Part shown: positions 37,171 through 50,300 of the stretch, piece by piece
Layout of the letters: each line of letters begins with the position of its first letter
Numbering within the stretch: position 1 is the first letter of the stretch
NCBI GenBank assembly: GCA_048013815.1
Contig: CM106586.1
Location: 7,192,001 to 7,256,000 of the forward strand
Length of the DNA: 64,000 bases
Direction of reading: 5' to 3'
DNA from: Setoptus koraiensis
Lineage: Eukaryota > Arthropoda
Notes under the pieces: model-generated
The model's database searches: none
Told to the model about the DNA's origin: nothing
What the model saw: only the letters and a program-made list of their open reading frames with translations
Translations under genes and position numbers: made by a program

Positions 37171-40100
37171 TTGTTGCTGCTGCTGGAGATGGTGAGATGA
37201 GACGGACGACGACGACGACGGCCACTCTAGCGGCGAACAATGGAACTGAGCGTCGAGGGCGCCGCCGTTGAGACCGCCGTCGGACTGTTGCTGCTGACTA
37301 GACGTTTGCTGCTGGTGCTGCTGCGACAGGCTGCCGCTCACTGGCTGCTGCGGGTTGCCGTGGTGATGGTGGGCCAGGTAGTGGGCCACGGCGGAAGTCG
37401 GTGGTTGGTTTATTTGGTTGATTTGATTGGTGGCGCTGCTGTTGCTGGTGCTGCTGTTGCTGCTGTTGTCAGCCGACAGACCGGCGCCGGAACCGGCCAT
37501 GGCCGCCTGTCCGCCGCTGTCGACGCTCGGGCTACCCATCATGCCCAGGCCGTTGTGCTGGTGCTGCTGCTGGTGCTGCTGGTGATGGTGCTGCTGGTGA
37601 TGGTGATGTAGCTGGTGATGGTGATACTGGTGAACGACGGCCGCGTGATGATAGGGATGGTGGTGATGATGGGGGGCCAGCATCATTACGGCTGCCGAGG
37701 CGGAATGGTGCGGCACTGTGCCGGCGGCGCCGTTGGGCAGTGTCGTTTGCGGCTGGTACGCCGCCGCCTGTTGTAGCGACTGCTGTAATGGAGACGGGCC
37801 GCTGCCGCCGCCGCCCGCACCGCTGCTCGCTGGCCAGGCTGCGGCCACCGCCGAGCTGGCCGGCACGGTCATGTCGTGGTGTGACCGGTGCCCGAGCGAC
37901 GGATACAACACGTTCTGATGGTAGCCAGCCTGCTGCTGCTGATGCTGCTGTTGCTGATCTGTGGGATGCATGCTCATCTGCGGGCTAACTGCGGGCGCCG
38001 CGCTATGATGGGCGCCGTTGGCACCGCTCGACCAGTGGTAGTGGTGATGACCCGACGGGTGGTGATAATGATAGTGATCGACCATGGCTGCCGTTGAACT
38101 GTTGTGCTGGCTGTATGATGATGAGACACTTGAGTGTGGAGCTGCACCGATTTTGCAAAATTCTCTCTTTTCGGTTTATTTGTTTTTTGATGATTTTTAA
38201 ATTGAATAATTAAATCGCCGCTAATAATAATTAAATCGCCGTTAATAATAAGCCGGCAAACAACCGGGCCGAGAGCCACTTGAAACGAATGATCAAGAAT
38301 ACTTAACTTGCTGGTGCAAAAGCGCTAACGCCACTTGCGTCGCCAACACACTTGTCACACCAACTGAGGCCCGCGGGCGACGCGTGCCCGGGCCTATAGG
38401 CCCCGAACGTCGGGCCCGCATATAGATGGCATATAGATCGTTTGCGACTCGATTGTGCGCACTCTCACTGGCACAGGTGAGGCGCGCACTATACCGTCGC
38501 CGGGTGTACCGTGGCGCCTCCATAGCGCCATGATATGGCGCCAACACACAGGCAAACATCCAATAGCAGGTTGGCCGGGTGACGCAACTAACTATTATAA
38601 CTAACTAATATATTGTTTATCTACCTTGTTTGTTGTCTAATAAATGATTACGCAACGCAATGCATTGTTGTTGTTGTTGTTGTTCAACAGGAATCCGCCC
38701 TGGTGGCACAGGAGAACCCGAATGGAGCGCGCCCTTCTGGCTATGGTGGCCGTATTTGTATTGTTATCATTGGCTCTGGTGTCGATGTTGACTACCTTCA
38801 GCTTGATTCCATGTAAGTACAATGCTCATTGATTGTCGCCCGCTGTCACCTGAGCAGCTTGTTGCCGTGAGTTGCGTCGTGCGTTATGCGGCTGCGAGTT
38901 ATGACTTTGAGTTATAGCTGCGAGTTACTACTGTGAGCCATGACTGCGAGTCTCGTTACGTAAGCTATGGCAAGACAAGAGATAGCGAAGCAGAACAGAA
39001 CAGCCAGCGAAAGCGGATAAGTTGAGCCCGAGTGACGAGGCCATGCGAGTTATATGACTTAATTGGCCAGTTTAAACAGAAGAGAACTGTTGTTGTTGTT
39101 GCCGGCGTAGCTGTAGTAGTGGCTGTTATGTAATGGTTGTCGGCGGCACAATGCAAGCCGACAGGAAAGTTGCCACTTAAAGACTGTCGCTCAAGATCCG
39201 CTCTCTCGGCGACTCTCAGCGACTCTCAAGCGATCGATGCCGGCTGTCTTGTGACAGACCCAAACCGAGCACAAAAATGTGTCGTAGCAAACAACAATGG
39301 GCAACCTTGATGACACCGGGCGATCGTTTATTTATTTCAATACTCTCGAATTGTAGATGGAAATAGATGAAAAATCTGGCGAAAATTTAAAAATCTAGCC
39401 TGCGATGGCTTCAGTTCAGCCAGCGACAGTGCAAGTGGCAACAGGATTGAGCTGTCATTGCGCACAAACGTAGCGATGATGAGAGGCTCAAATTAGGGGC
39501 GCATCGTCGATATCAGCAGCCTGCAATGGCCACAATCGCGAACCGTTCGGCGACCATGTTCAAATTAATCAATGGGCGCCGGCCCCACAACAATGTTGCG
39601 CCATCATTAGTGCTAATCAGTGTTTTGTTTGCATCATCGTTTTCATTTTATTCACTATCAATCAACTGCCACCCATCGGCGCATTTTTCATCGCAACCGC
39701 AACCGCAACTGCAACTGCAACTGCACCGCGCATCTCGCCCCAATTCATCGCAATCTGCAAACCATCACAAACTGTCACCATCGACGGTTGCGTCACGTCA
39801 AACTGCCGGCCGCCACCAACCGACCGCGCGCAATGGCACAAATAAAAAAATCACGTCAAACGCGCGTCATGACTACGACGACAACGACAACGACGATGAC
39901 CAATCGCTCAACGACAATTTGCCCGCCTACGTTGAATATCACACGGAATCGGCCAATGGGCACCACCAACAAATGATTGCGCTTGTCGCCGACGGCGAGA
40001 CAGACTTCAAGGCGTCCCTGCTGAACCCGTCCATAGGGGCCATCGCTCCCGTCGCGCAACACTCCACGGCCCCGCAAATACCCGGCACGGATGAGGGCGT

Positions 40101-43100
40101 TTCGAGGCGCGCCAAGGCGCTACGAATCTCAAACGAGCTGCTGGAGGAGCGGCCCGCGGCGAAGAAGCGGCCCGAACAGGACGACGTTTGCACGACGCCT
40201 GGCTGCGTCATAGCGGGTGAGTTCACCAATATTATTCTTAGCAAGCGAAATCTAGCGAGATTCTAGCTGGCATTTTGGCTGGATTTTACCTGTGTTGCTA
40301 GTGCTTGTGGTCAATTGACTAATCAACTGTCGACTCTCGTATACAGCCGCCGAAATACTGAAGAGCATGGACGAAAAAGTGGACCCGTGCGAAGACTTTT
40401 ACCAGGTGAGTTTTCGAGATTCTCGTCACGATGTGACACATGATAAATATATAATTAATAATGAACATGATGCACAACAACCTCATTTGTTTGCCTCACC
40501 TGTCGCGTGCGCAGTACGCGTGCGGTAACTGGATCGAGTCGCAAGTGATACCAGAGGACAGAACGTCGGTGTCGCTATTTTCAATTGTCACCGATGAATT
40601 GGACAATAAATTGCGCAACCTCATCGAGAAGGAGCCGAGCAACATTGACGCTCCCATTGTGGGCAAGATGCGCGCCCTCTATAAGAGCTGCACCAACATA
40701 AGTGAGTGCAAACCAATACCGACCGGCGACGCCGGTTCGACCAATTAACTGACCAACTGATTAACTGACCAACTGATTATCTGACCAGCTGATTAAGTAA
40801 CAAAAAAAATGTGTCTGACATCATCTGTCGCAATTGTTTGTCGGGGGCCATATGGACGACAGCCGATATCGAGAACCGCGGCAACGAGCCCCTGATGGAC
40901 GTCATCAACGCCATGGGCGGCTGGCCCGTCCTGGGCGACAAGAACAAGGTGAAAAGGTGGACCAACGTAACAAGCAATTACCCCGATTATTGGCTAGAGT
41001 TATTGGGCTTACTGAGAAAGCATGGCTTCAGTCATGATATACTCATTGATCTGAGTGTCACGCCGGATTTCCGCAACAACACCAAGCACATCATAGACGT
41101 AAGTTGTTGAAACAGAAGCGCAATTTGCGCCTACCCATCAGCCGGCCGGTCAATCAATTAGCATATTGCAGAGACTTGCTTGCTGTAATGAATTGATAAT
41201 TGATTCTGAACGAATTATAATTCTCTTGATCGACTCACTACTGACCAAAATAATTTGCCTCTCTATTGCGTAGGTGGACCAAGCCTCATTGGGAATGCCT
41301 GACAGGAGCTACTTGCTTAAAGGTGAGCGACGCGCCACATTTGGTCTAGTCCAGGTGTGGGCACCCTGTTGATTGTTTGTTCAGTGCAACTAGTGTAACT
41401 ATTATGTAACTTGTATCCACGACGCTCGCTCGGTTCGGTGTGATGCTAATCAAATGATCGCTCTCTGTCTGTCCAACTCAAATTACTATCAGGCATCAAT
41501 GACAGCGCCGTTGCGGCCTATTTCAAGCTTATGGTGGAGAGCGCCGTCGTACTGGGAGCGGACGAACAAGAAGCCAAAAAACAATTGATGGATGTGCTCC
41601 AGTTCGAAACAAAACTGGCCGAGGTGAGTTGGTATGACCACTTGGTGGCTCGAGCAACATGGCAATAACTTCTCATGACGAGACGCAAGTTAGAAGCTCA
41701 TTAGCTCATCCATCATGAAACAAACAGCTAACTGTATCTCGACTCGCTATGCCGTAATTATGCATGCCACGCCAATGCCATATCTGGCCACAAACTGGCA
41801 ACTGATGGCGTTTACCGCAACTCGTCTTCGGTGTCGACCAATCGCCAATCAAAATTCAATTTGTATCTTGCTTCTTTTCCTCATTATGTAACATTTAACA
41901 TGGGCAGTATTCGCTGGGCCGCGAGGACAGGGCCAACATCAGCTCCTTGTACAACAAGATGAACTACACGCAATTGCAAAATCTTACGCCAGAGGTAACT
42001 ATGACTATAGCCACAGCTACTGATTGTCGCCCATCACTATCAGGGCCTCATAGAGCCACCTTTGTTGAATATGCCGCTGACCTTTTTTGACCTTTCAATA
42101 CCCCGGAATATTCCGAGGTTCGCCCCTTTCTCAATTGACAGATTGATTGGGTGGCCTACTTCAACACGTTGTTGCCGCTCTCCAACGAGACCAACAGTCG
42201 ACCCTACAATCCCGATGTGGACGAAGTGATAGTAGATGTGCCAAGTTTCATGGTGAACGTGAGCAGGCTGCTCAATACAACGGAACCCGCCGTGCTAACC
42301 AACTACGTAATGTGGCGAGTCGTGCTTCAGTCCATATGTGAGTTACCGCGCCTATCCGTGGGCCCCATATCCTCATGCCATTCGCCTGTTATCCCGTACT
42401 GACCACTAAAATATTATTATCACTTATTATCCCAACTATAAACGCTCAATTCGAATTACAACACAAACGCCGAATGCCGAATGCGAACCAATCCAATGAT
42501 ACATTCAATGATGATTCGAATGATGCAGCCACTCTGGGCAAGAAGTGGCGCGAACTGGCCCACAACTATAATGCTGCCATCACTGGAAAGACGCGCGAGG
42601 AGCCCAGATGGGAACAGTGCCTGGGATCGCTCAGTGGCACTTTAGGTATCGCCCTGTCGTCGCTATATGTCAGAAACTACTTCAAAACAGAATCTAAGAA
42701 GGCCGCCGAGGAAATGGTTTACTATATTAGAAAAGAATTCATAAAGATACTAACCGAAGTTGATTGGATGGACGAAGATACGAGAAAAGAGGCCCTGGCC
42801 AAGGCAGAGGCCATCTCCAGCTACATCGGATATCCGGATGAGCTGCTCAACGACAGCCTCATTGAGCAGCTATACGAGGGTCTCGATATTGGCGACAACT
42901 TCTTCACGAACATTCAACATTTGAGACGCTGGTCCACAGACTATTCATTCAATATGTTGACAAAGATAAACGAAAAAATTGATTGGAAAAAACATGCCAG
43001 AGCTGCCACTGTCAACGCTTTCTACAGTTCATTAGATAACTCGATTGAATTTCCGGCAGGCATTCTACAGGGTGGCTTCTATGACAAAACTAGACCAAAT

Positions 43101-43637
43101 TATTTGAATTTCGGTGCCATTGGTTTCATAATTGGACACGAAATTACGCACGGTTTCGATAACAAGGGCAGACAATTCGACAAGGATGGAAACAATAGAA
43201 ACTGGTGGAATAGTGAGACAGATCAACGTTTCAAGGATCGCGCACAATGTATTATAGATCAATACAGCAATTATGTAGAACCCGAGAGCAACATCCGATT
43301 GAGTGGTGTCAACACCCAGGGCGAAAATATAGCCGATAATGGTGGCCTCAAGGAGGCCTTTAGAGCATACAATGAATGGACTAAGAGGAACGGCGAAGAG
43401 CCCAGATTGCCGGGCATAAATTTGACCACGCGACAACTGTTTTGGGTTTCATCGGCCAATGTTTGGTGCGGAAAATTTAGACCGGAAGTTTTGAAACTAC
43501 GCGTAATGGTTGGCTCGCACAGTCCCGCTAGATTCCGTATAATTGGGCCACTTTCAAATTTGAAAGAATTTAGCGATACTTTTAATTGTCCTACCAATTC
43601 TACATTAAATCCAACACACAAGTGTTCTGTTTGGTGA
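29568..43637 (+). CDS. Nep: Neprilysin-like membrane zinc metallopeptidase (M13), 11 coding exons
   Basis: Exons: 29568-29641, 38691-38812, exon 3 ending at 40216 (5' edge uncertain), 40347-40405, 40515-40701, 40863-41098, 41274-41322, 41493-41623, 41908-41994, 42142-42337, 42529-43637. Exon 1 ends AG|GTGAGT and joins in phase to G|AATCCG, giving [17 protein letters not shown], the conserved cytoplasmic edge of arthropod neprilysins. Residues about 39-61 are the membrane anchor (type II). The ectodomain starts [16 protein letters not shown] then joins YACGNW. Catalytic signature: NAFYSS, HEITH (43137-43151), third zinc ligand Glu in ENIAD (43323-43325), VWCGKFRP, and the terminal CSVW. The other exons total about 750 residues, the usual family length. 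Exon 3 adds up to about 230 residues of Gln/Asp-rich linker. It also has its own ATG (39526) and hydrophobic run, so a second first exon is possible. It should cleave extracellular peptides. An AATAAA lies at 43883. Confidence 0.88.
29834..29913. repeat. Tandem repeat, 9-bp unit
   Basis: About nine copies of GGGCCGTCG and GGGCCATCG, inside the first intron of the neprilysin-like gene. Confidence 0.85.
29914..35129. other. Intron 1 interior, no gene seen
   Basis: GC-rich DNA between the 9-bp array and the 33-bp array. It contains short degenerate repeats, such as GATAAACGCGAC copies near 30.9 kb, GCGGCCAGCCGAACGAC near 33.06 kb and ATACACGG/ATACGCGG copies at 33.40-33.48 kb. Open frames are plentiful but low-complexity and overlapping on both strands. 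No splice-compatible exon is recognised. Confidence 0.5.
35130..35333. repeat. Minisatellite, 33-bp unit, open as coding
   Basis: About six copies of a 33-bp unit containing TCAGAGCACGAGTGGCGCAG. The unit is a multiple of three, so the frames that have no stop within one unit stay open through the array and give an 11-residue repeat ([11 protein letters not shown] in one frame). It ends about 260 bp past the stop codon of the Iroquois-class gene. Confidence 0.9.
35590..38085 (-). CDS. iro: Iroquois-class TALE homeobox transcription factor, nested in the neprilysin intron
   Basis: Single open exon of 831 codons; the ATG at 38085 has an excellent context (GCAGCCATGG). The homeodomain at about residues 497-559 has the Iroquois signature: RRKNATRES, the TALE three-residue insert region NPYPTKGEK, then [21 protein letters not shown]. 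This rules out Mohawk, which differs in helices 1-3. The N-terminal half is His/Gln-rich, with a long polyglutamine run near residues 298-325. After the homeodomain come a Ser-rich stretch, a basic [14 protein letters not shown] segment and an Ala/Gly-rich tail. I find no IRO box (the short conserved motif near the C-terminus of typical members). Helix 1 is divergent ([13 protein letters not shown]). It should be a nuclear DNA-binding patterning factor. It lies antisense inside intron 1 of the neprilysin-like gene. Upstream exons cannot be excluded. Confidence 0.9.
38086..38690. promoter_or_regulatory. Promoter and 5' region of the Iroquois-class gene
   Basis: About 600 bp between the Iroquois-class ATG and the neprilysin membrane-anchor exon. 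It starts with an AT-rich stretch with ATCGCCGTTAATAATAA-type direct repeats (about 38.19-38.25 kb), where 5' UTR is expected. A GC-rich part follows with GGGCCCGGGCC-like short palindromes (about 38.37-38.42 kb). No clear TATA box is assigned. Confidence 0.35.
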
Positions 43638-44350
43638 TCTCAATCTCTTTGGTCAAGCGCCTCAGTTACCAATCAACCTCAATGCCATCAAACTACTAAT
43701 GCCCCGAACACACTTTTTACGCGCTTACGGAACAAGTAGAGGAATTGATTAATCATGCACGATTGAAAATTATATCCATGAGGGTTATATCAACAATTAG
43801 CCTGGGAATCTCTCAAAAAGTTGGACAAAAAGTAGCGAGATTTGAGTCGGGGTTTGCATGTCGACTATGACTGATTTATTTCAATAAAAATCGTTTATAA
43901 ACAAATGCAAGAACTTCTTCGTTAGTCTATGTCTTACTATAGAAATACAATTGGTAATTATTGCTGCCAATACAGGACCCGCCAACCGTATTTGTTGCCT
44001 GCATCGAGCCGTTGGACAACTAAGGTCTGCTAATTGAAACGTTTTTTTTTGTTTTTGAATTATCCAGATTATCGCAATTACCGGTACTGTTAGTGCGTAG
44101 ACTTTATAGCCGGCCTTTTCTTTTTTTTTTTTCACTTTCGCATGTTCAAATTCCGCGCTGAAAAGCAAGCGCACTCGCCACACTTGTGCCAGCTACCTAA
44201 TCGAACACACGTGTGTTAGTTGGTTTGGGCACCACGTGACAAATATAAATAAATTATTTCAGGTCATTTAATATTAGATAATTTAATTAATTACATTTGC
44301 TTATTTATTTGCATCATCGCGATTAGACAGAACAAGAAATTATCGCCAAA
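43638..44350. other. Spacer between neprilysin-like gene and UTP20
   Basis: AT-rich 0.7 kb holding the neprilysin 3' UTR and the UTP20 5' end. Both genes run rightward. Homopolymer T runs occur near 44.04 and 44.12 kb. No other gene is seen. Confidence 0.55.
43883..43888 (+). terminator. Polyadenylation signal AATAAA
   Basis: Canonical hexamer 246 bp after the neprilysin stop codon and about 460 bp before the UTP20 start, so it most likely ends the neprilysin transcript. Confidence 0.6.
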
Positions 44351-47300
44351 ATGATACCGGAGCAAGAGATGTCGTCAACTATCCATGATTATGTGGAAAA
44401 AGTCGTTCTTGGATTCAAAGACAACGACCCTGTTACGCTCGACAATGGTCTGGCTGGTTTGGTTGACATTGTAAGCTCAAATATAAAATTTCCCATTGCC
44501 GCCGACGAGTTGGAGACATTTAAACGTTACATGTTGATCGTTAGACAAGCCGATGGTGAGACCAGGATTAGTGAAATATTCAGCCTTCTGTTACGTCGAA
44601 ATGTCGAGGCTACCATCCAATCTATTGCCACCTCAACGCTTGTGCTCATGTGTCTGCCTCACACTAGACCCATACATGATCTAAATCAAGCGTGGACTGA
44701 TTCGAGCAACTATCTTAAGAGATTATTAGACTCCATCGATGTTGACCAATCATCTGGGCCATCTACTTATGAGATAAACAAACTAAAGTCATTCTCAGCT
44801 TGTCAAGCTATCATCTGTCTAAAACTTCTCAGTTCCGCTGTCCAAGACGGAAAAGACATGTTCGATCAGATGATTCAAGAGTTGGATTTAACAAAGATCA
44901 TCGAGAATGCCCGCCCGTGGGGCATCAACTCATACTCATCAGTCTTCGGCCTTCAGCTTCTTGACTTTGCTATTTCTCTGAGCAACCAGCATGAGGGCTA
45001 CTTCAAATTCAAGGAATCATGCTTGCTTAAGCAACTAGTCGACAACATTGTCAAACCTAATATATCTAGTCCAATAAGTAAGTGCCGTCTGCTTGCATTA
45101 CATATTATGACACAATTGTATCCCAAAGTAGTCACAGACCACACCGAATCCGCCGATCTCAAAAGTTTGTTCCTTTTAGCCTATGAATCAGACAAAATTC
45201 CAGCCACTTATCAGGAGTTTAGAGAAAAATTGCGATTGCTGAGCTATTTAGACAGCTACACAGTTGACCGATATAAGCCGCCAGGTCTAGATGAAGAAAC
45301 CAACGAACTGTTCTCACTATTGACCTTCAGATATCTTCTGTCCATCACATATGTCAATCTCAGCCCTATGTGGAGACCGGTCATAGATCTTATGAAATCC
45401 TACATAGATAATAAAAGATACCAGAGGGCAGTAATGAAAATTTTATTCGATCATCTCCAGGAAACTAATTCTATTATCTACCATGAATCTAATCTGGAGG
45501 ATGAAACAATCACAATCGATTTTTTGAATGGATCACTACCACCTCCTGTTGCAAACGGCATGAACAATCTTGTTAGCTATGTCCTTGATCGTATAGACCC
45601 ATTAAATCATCGCGTCTTAATTTATCAGACAATGTGCCACTTTCCAGATGTGGTAGAGATGATGAATAAAGATTTCATGGATGCGTTTTTCCTCTTCGCT
45701 GACAAGGAGCTGATGAAGCCGCCTTTCCTAGAAAAATTTCGATTTGAAGATTTGAGAAAAAACAAGGTAGCAAAGGAAAGTTCAACAAGTGACCCCGATC
45801 AAAAACTTGACGATGAGACTACGACTACAGATGAAATTGGAGCAGATGAGTTAGAAGAGGCTGATGAGGCCAACGAAGCAAAAGAGCTAGAAGAAGTTGA
45901 TGAATCAGGCGAAATCGACGAAGTAGAATCTAACAACGACGAGGATGAAGACAGTGATGTGATTGACGATGATAGTGATAATCAAGATTCCGAGCCAAAA
46001 CAAAAGAAACTGACATTTGGTAGACGAATGAGCAAAAAAATGCAGACACATAGAACATTTCTGGAGATCATGAAAGTTATGTGGAATTTCAAGAATATCC
46101 GTTGCATGAATAGAGAAGCTGAATTTCGCGACCTCATACTTCAGTTGTTATCAAATAGAGATACTTCAATTCAGTATGCAGCCTTTAGGTGTATACTTGC
46201 TTACAATCACAGTTACATTGAACCATATGTGGCAAAAATTTTCAGAATTTTGAAAGACAGGACATTTGAATCCGAAATAGCAGCCACATCATTCGAGGAT
46301 CAAGGAGAAGTGCCCTCAGGTGAAGAAAGATCTGATCAAGCCATTCAAGATGTCCATCGATCGGAGCTCGTTCCATTGTTGATGCGCATTCTGTATGGGA
46401 AAATGATCGGGAAAGCGGCTCGCAAATCTTCCGGGAGATCAAAATCAGCAATGCGACGATCTAAAGAATTTGTCATAAGATTCATTGCTAAATGCTCAGA
46501 CGCAGAAATTCAGTTTTTCTTGGATCTAGCTTTCGAACCATTCCTAAAGTACACTGGCATAGACTACTCTGAACTTCCGGCGTTCTTACAAGAGAACATG
46601 GATATATCACAGTTCATTCCCAACGGTAAAATGCAGGCAATGCTCGGCACTTTATCAACAGTGATGAAATTGGTTGCCAACATGAGAACCAGCATTCTGC
46701 CATTCACTCTCAAAATCATAAATATAACATCTTTCATGGTTGTACAATTGGTCACAAATGAAGAATATAGTTCAAATCTAACTAAAGGTACCATATATCG
46801 CTTCAAGGTTCGGAGGAGACAATGTTACGACTTAGTTGATGAATTTTTCAAGCAGTTCGTGAACTACGAATTCAGCAAATCTGAAGTCAACATGATTTTC
46901 GATCAATTAGTCTGGCCCATGTTACCCGAACTTGTAGATCAAAGCCATGAAAAACCTACACCATTATTGAGTTTATTTTTGACTTGGTCCAACTACGTCA
47001 GATACTTTCCATTATTGGTGAAGCACCACGAAAATGATCCGAACGAATATCCGTTGAAGAGAGTTATTCAACTCTACTCAGAAAGTAAAACTCAGAGGCC
47101 GGTTTTGACCTGCATTGCGAAGATCTTCGCAAATCTTCTATCTCAAGGCACCGAGGACGATTATGTTGACGATGAACAGTGTATGGACGTTGATCAGGAT
47201 GAGGAAAAGCCCGATGAAGAGGAGTCAATGATAGATATTGATAACAAGATGATACCGACTTATGATAAAGAAGATTTTAAATTCAGCACCGAGAAAATAG

Positions 47301-50300
47301 ACTTCGGTACTACAATTTTGATATCTTCATTCCCGATAATACTAGAGAGACTGCAACAAAATTGTCGCAAGATTGTAGAAGATAAGAATTCAAGTTTTCG
47401 CATGGAGGCCCATGAGTTGAAAGTTCTCTCCTTCATTAGCCGTTTTGTGAAAGATCCAGCTCAAAGTCAAATCAGCGCTAGTCTTCTTTTGACGTCGCTT
47501 AGATCCCTCAGATCGGAAAACTTACAATTGGAGACAACTCGTGCAATACAAGTCCTATTAGAACAGGTACTAACCATCACTGATGAGCATTTTGTTAGAA
47601 ATCTTGCTTCCCTGATTGGTTTCCAAAGAGGACTAAACCAAAGAGAAGAGTTGTGCAGACTACTTCAGATTGTAGGCCAGAAGCGACCTGATTTAGGAGT
47701 CGTTGCTGATATTATTTGGTTGTTTAATACTAGAAGTCAACAGTTTGTCGAAAGTTTAGATATCGAAGCAAGACTTGGTGGTTTCAAGAAGCTATTCACT
47801 TATATTGATTCAATTACTAACACCCAGTTGACAGAGACTATTCTTGATGCCCTTTTATTGATAATTTACCAAATCGTAAACTTTCTCAACAGCGCTGAGC
47901 AACAAGACTTTACGACAAGAGATAATTGTTTAATATTTTTCGAAAAGTTGGCGTTGAGAATGAAGGACACCGAGTGCGATTCACTCTTCCAAACAATTGT
48001 CGTCGATACAATATTAGACCAGTCGATAAAGAAAGGCTTGAGAAACACCAGTGAAACAATCAGACATCTCTACATTGGAATTTTAAGATCCTTTGCCCTA
48101 TGGTGCAATAAAAAGGACGCAACTCTAGCCGAGTTTTACTTATTATGCGACGAAAAGAACGCAGACATGGACTTCTGGATTAACATACGGCACATTCAGT
48201 TGCATAGTAGATCTAAAGCATTGGCTAGGCTCTACGGCAGCGATAAGGATAAAATTTTGTCTTTCAGCCCTAAAACTCTGTCATCGTATGTACTGCCGAT
48301 AGCAACAAGTTTTTTGTTTTCCAAAACTTATACTTCTTTGGGCTCACTTGTGGAAAATTCCATAAAAGTTGTCGGTTTAATTTGCAAAACTTTGAATTGG
48401 AATACATATGAGAAGGTTCTAACTTTCCATCTGGAAAATTTGGTCACGGCAAGCTCTAAGCACCAGAAAACACGTATTAATTTATTAACGGAGATCCTGA
48501 AAAACTTCAATTTCGACTTGACGTCCTGCCCCGAGGCTTGTGCTAATCAAGAAGAAGAGCTCAGAGAAGAGGCTCGCATCGCTAAAAAACAACGAAAAAG
48601 AAACCAATTGCTTGATTCATCTATAAAAGAAACTCAGATACAGTTGAAACAAAAGAAACTCAATCCTTCCTCGGCCAGACATGTATACTTATCTGTGACC
48701 CAGAAGATAATACCGAAACTGAATTCATGCTTGCATGAAGTGACGAGAGCTGAATTTGAGCATGATAAACAAATGAAGGATGAACTTCCTGAGAAAGATG
48801 AGATCAGGCGCATACCGATTGCTTTTGCCATTGTCCAACTACTCAACTTATTACCCGGACGCAGGATATTAATCAGGAATAACCTTCCGTCCATATTTTT
48901 GAAGTTATGCTCATTCCTCAAATCTAAGAGTGAACCAGTTAGACATGCGTCTAGAGTAACCATTACGAAGATAATGCAATTTTTGGGCCCCGACTATTTC
49001 CCTACCTTGCTCAGGGAGCTAAGACAGGCACTGCACAAAGGTTTTCAGATACACGTTTTAAACTTCACCATTCATTCAGTTTTGGACAAACTTACTCTTG
49101 TCTATGGAGATCTTGATGACAAGGCCTGTGACCTGGTCAGTTTATCCTTAGAGGAGGTATTTGGAGACATTTCAGATGATAAAGAGATTGCTCAGATACT
49201 GGCTAAAACAGCGGAGGCCAAAAAAACTAAAGGTTATGATACGCTTATGATAGTAGCTACTGTGATAAGTCATGAAGCTCTGGCAAATGTCATGGTGCCT
49301 ATGAGAGAATTACTAAAAACTACTACGGATGCTAAGAAAGTTTCAAAACTATCTACCTGTCTGAAAAAATTTTTCACTGGTTTGTCGCATAATCAAGAAT
49401 TTCCCCCGGATAAATTACTAACTTTCATCAAGAACAACATACAGGAATCCATACCGTCTCTCAAAGTTGCACAAACTTTGGAGGTTGCCTCAAAACCTGC
49501 TCCAGCTATTAGAGAGGACCGTTACCTTATAGTGGAGGACTTGCCGCGGGATAGGGTAAAAGCCAAAATAAATGAGAGGGGTAATTATCATTTTGTCGTT
49601 GAGAATAGCCTCCGTTTATTGTTGTCATTAATTCAGAAAAATCAGGAACTATTCACCAAGAGAGAAAATCTTTCGAGCGAACTAAATCAGTTTGTCTCAT
49701 TGCTTTCAATTTGCCTGCGAGCTCGCAGCCCAAAAAGTGTAGCACGTGCATTGAAATGTCTTTATTTCATTATCAAGAGTCAAACAATATCCAGCAACGT
49801 CTGTAGCAATATCGTCAAGCGCGTATTTATTCTGCTAAACAAATACAATGGAGTCGGTATGGCTCAGGGTGAGAATCAAGAGATGATTATGATGTGTTTC
49901 AAAACATTGAATCTAATGATGATCAAGACCAAGGAAGTTATCATCACTAGAGATCATCTAAGAGCACTATTATCTTATGTTGATCAGGACATTAATGACA
50001 TGGGACGCCAAGCTACAGCATTCAGAACACTTAAAGCATTGCTGTCAAAGAACTTGAACTGCCCCGAACTTCCAGAGGTTATGTCAAAAGTTTCACGACT
50101 ATTAATTCAATCAGAGGATGCTAATGTCAGAAGGATGTCATCACAAGCTTGGCAAACATACTTATTGAAGTATCCTCATGGGAGAAACCTGCAAAATCTT
50201 TTATTGACTTTCATCAGGCAGCTTGAATACCCATACGTGGAAGGAAGAATTGCCATCTTGACACTACTGAAATCTATAATATCCAATTTTCCGGTCACCA

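Noticed and set aside
38726-38812. Neprilysin starting at the Met in the membrane-anchor exon
   Set aside because: The ten conserved residues before that Met and the acceptor at 38690 show that this exon is internal, and the exon at 29568 joins it in phase.
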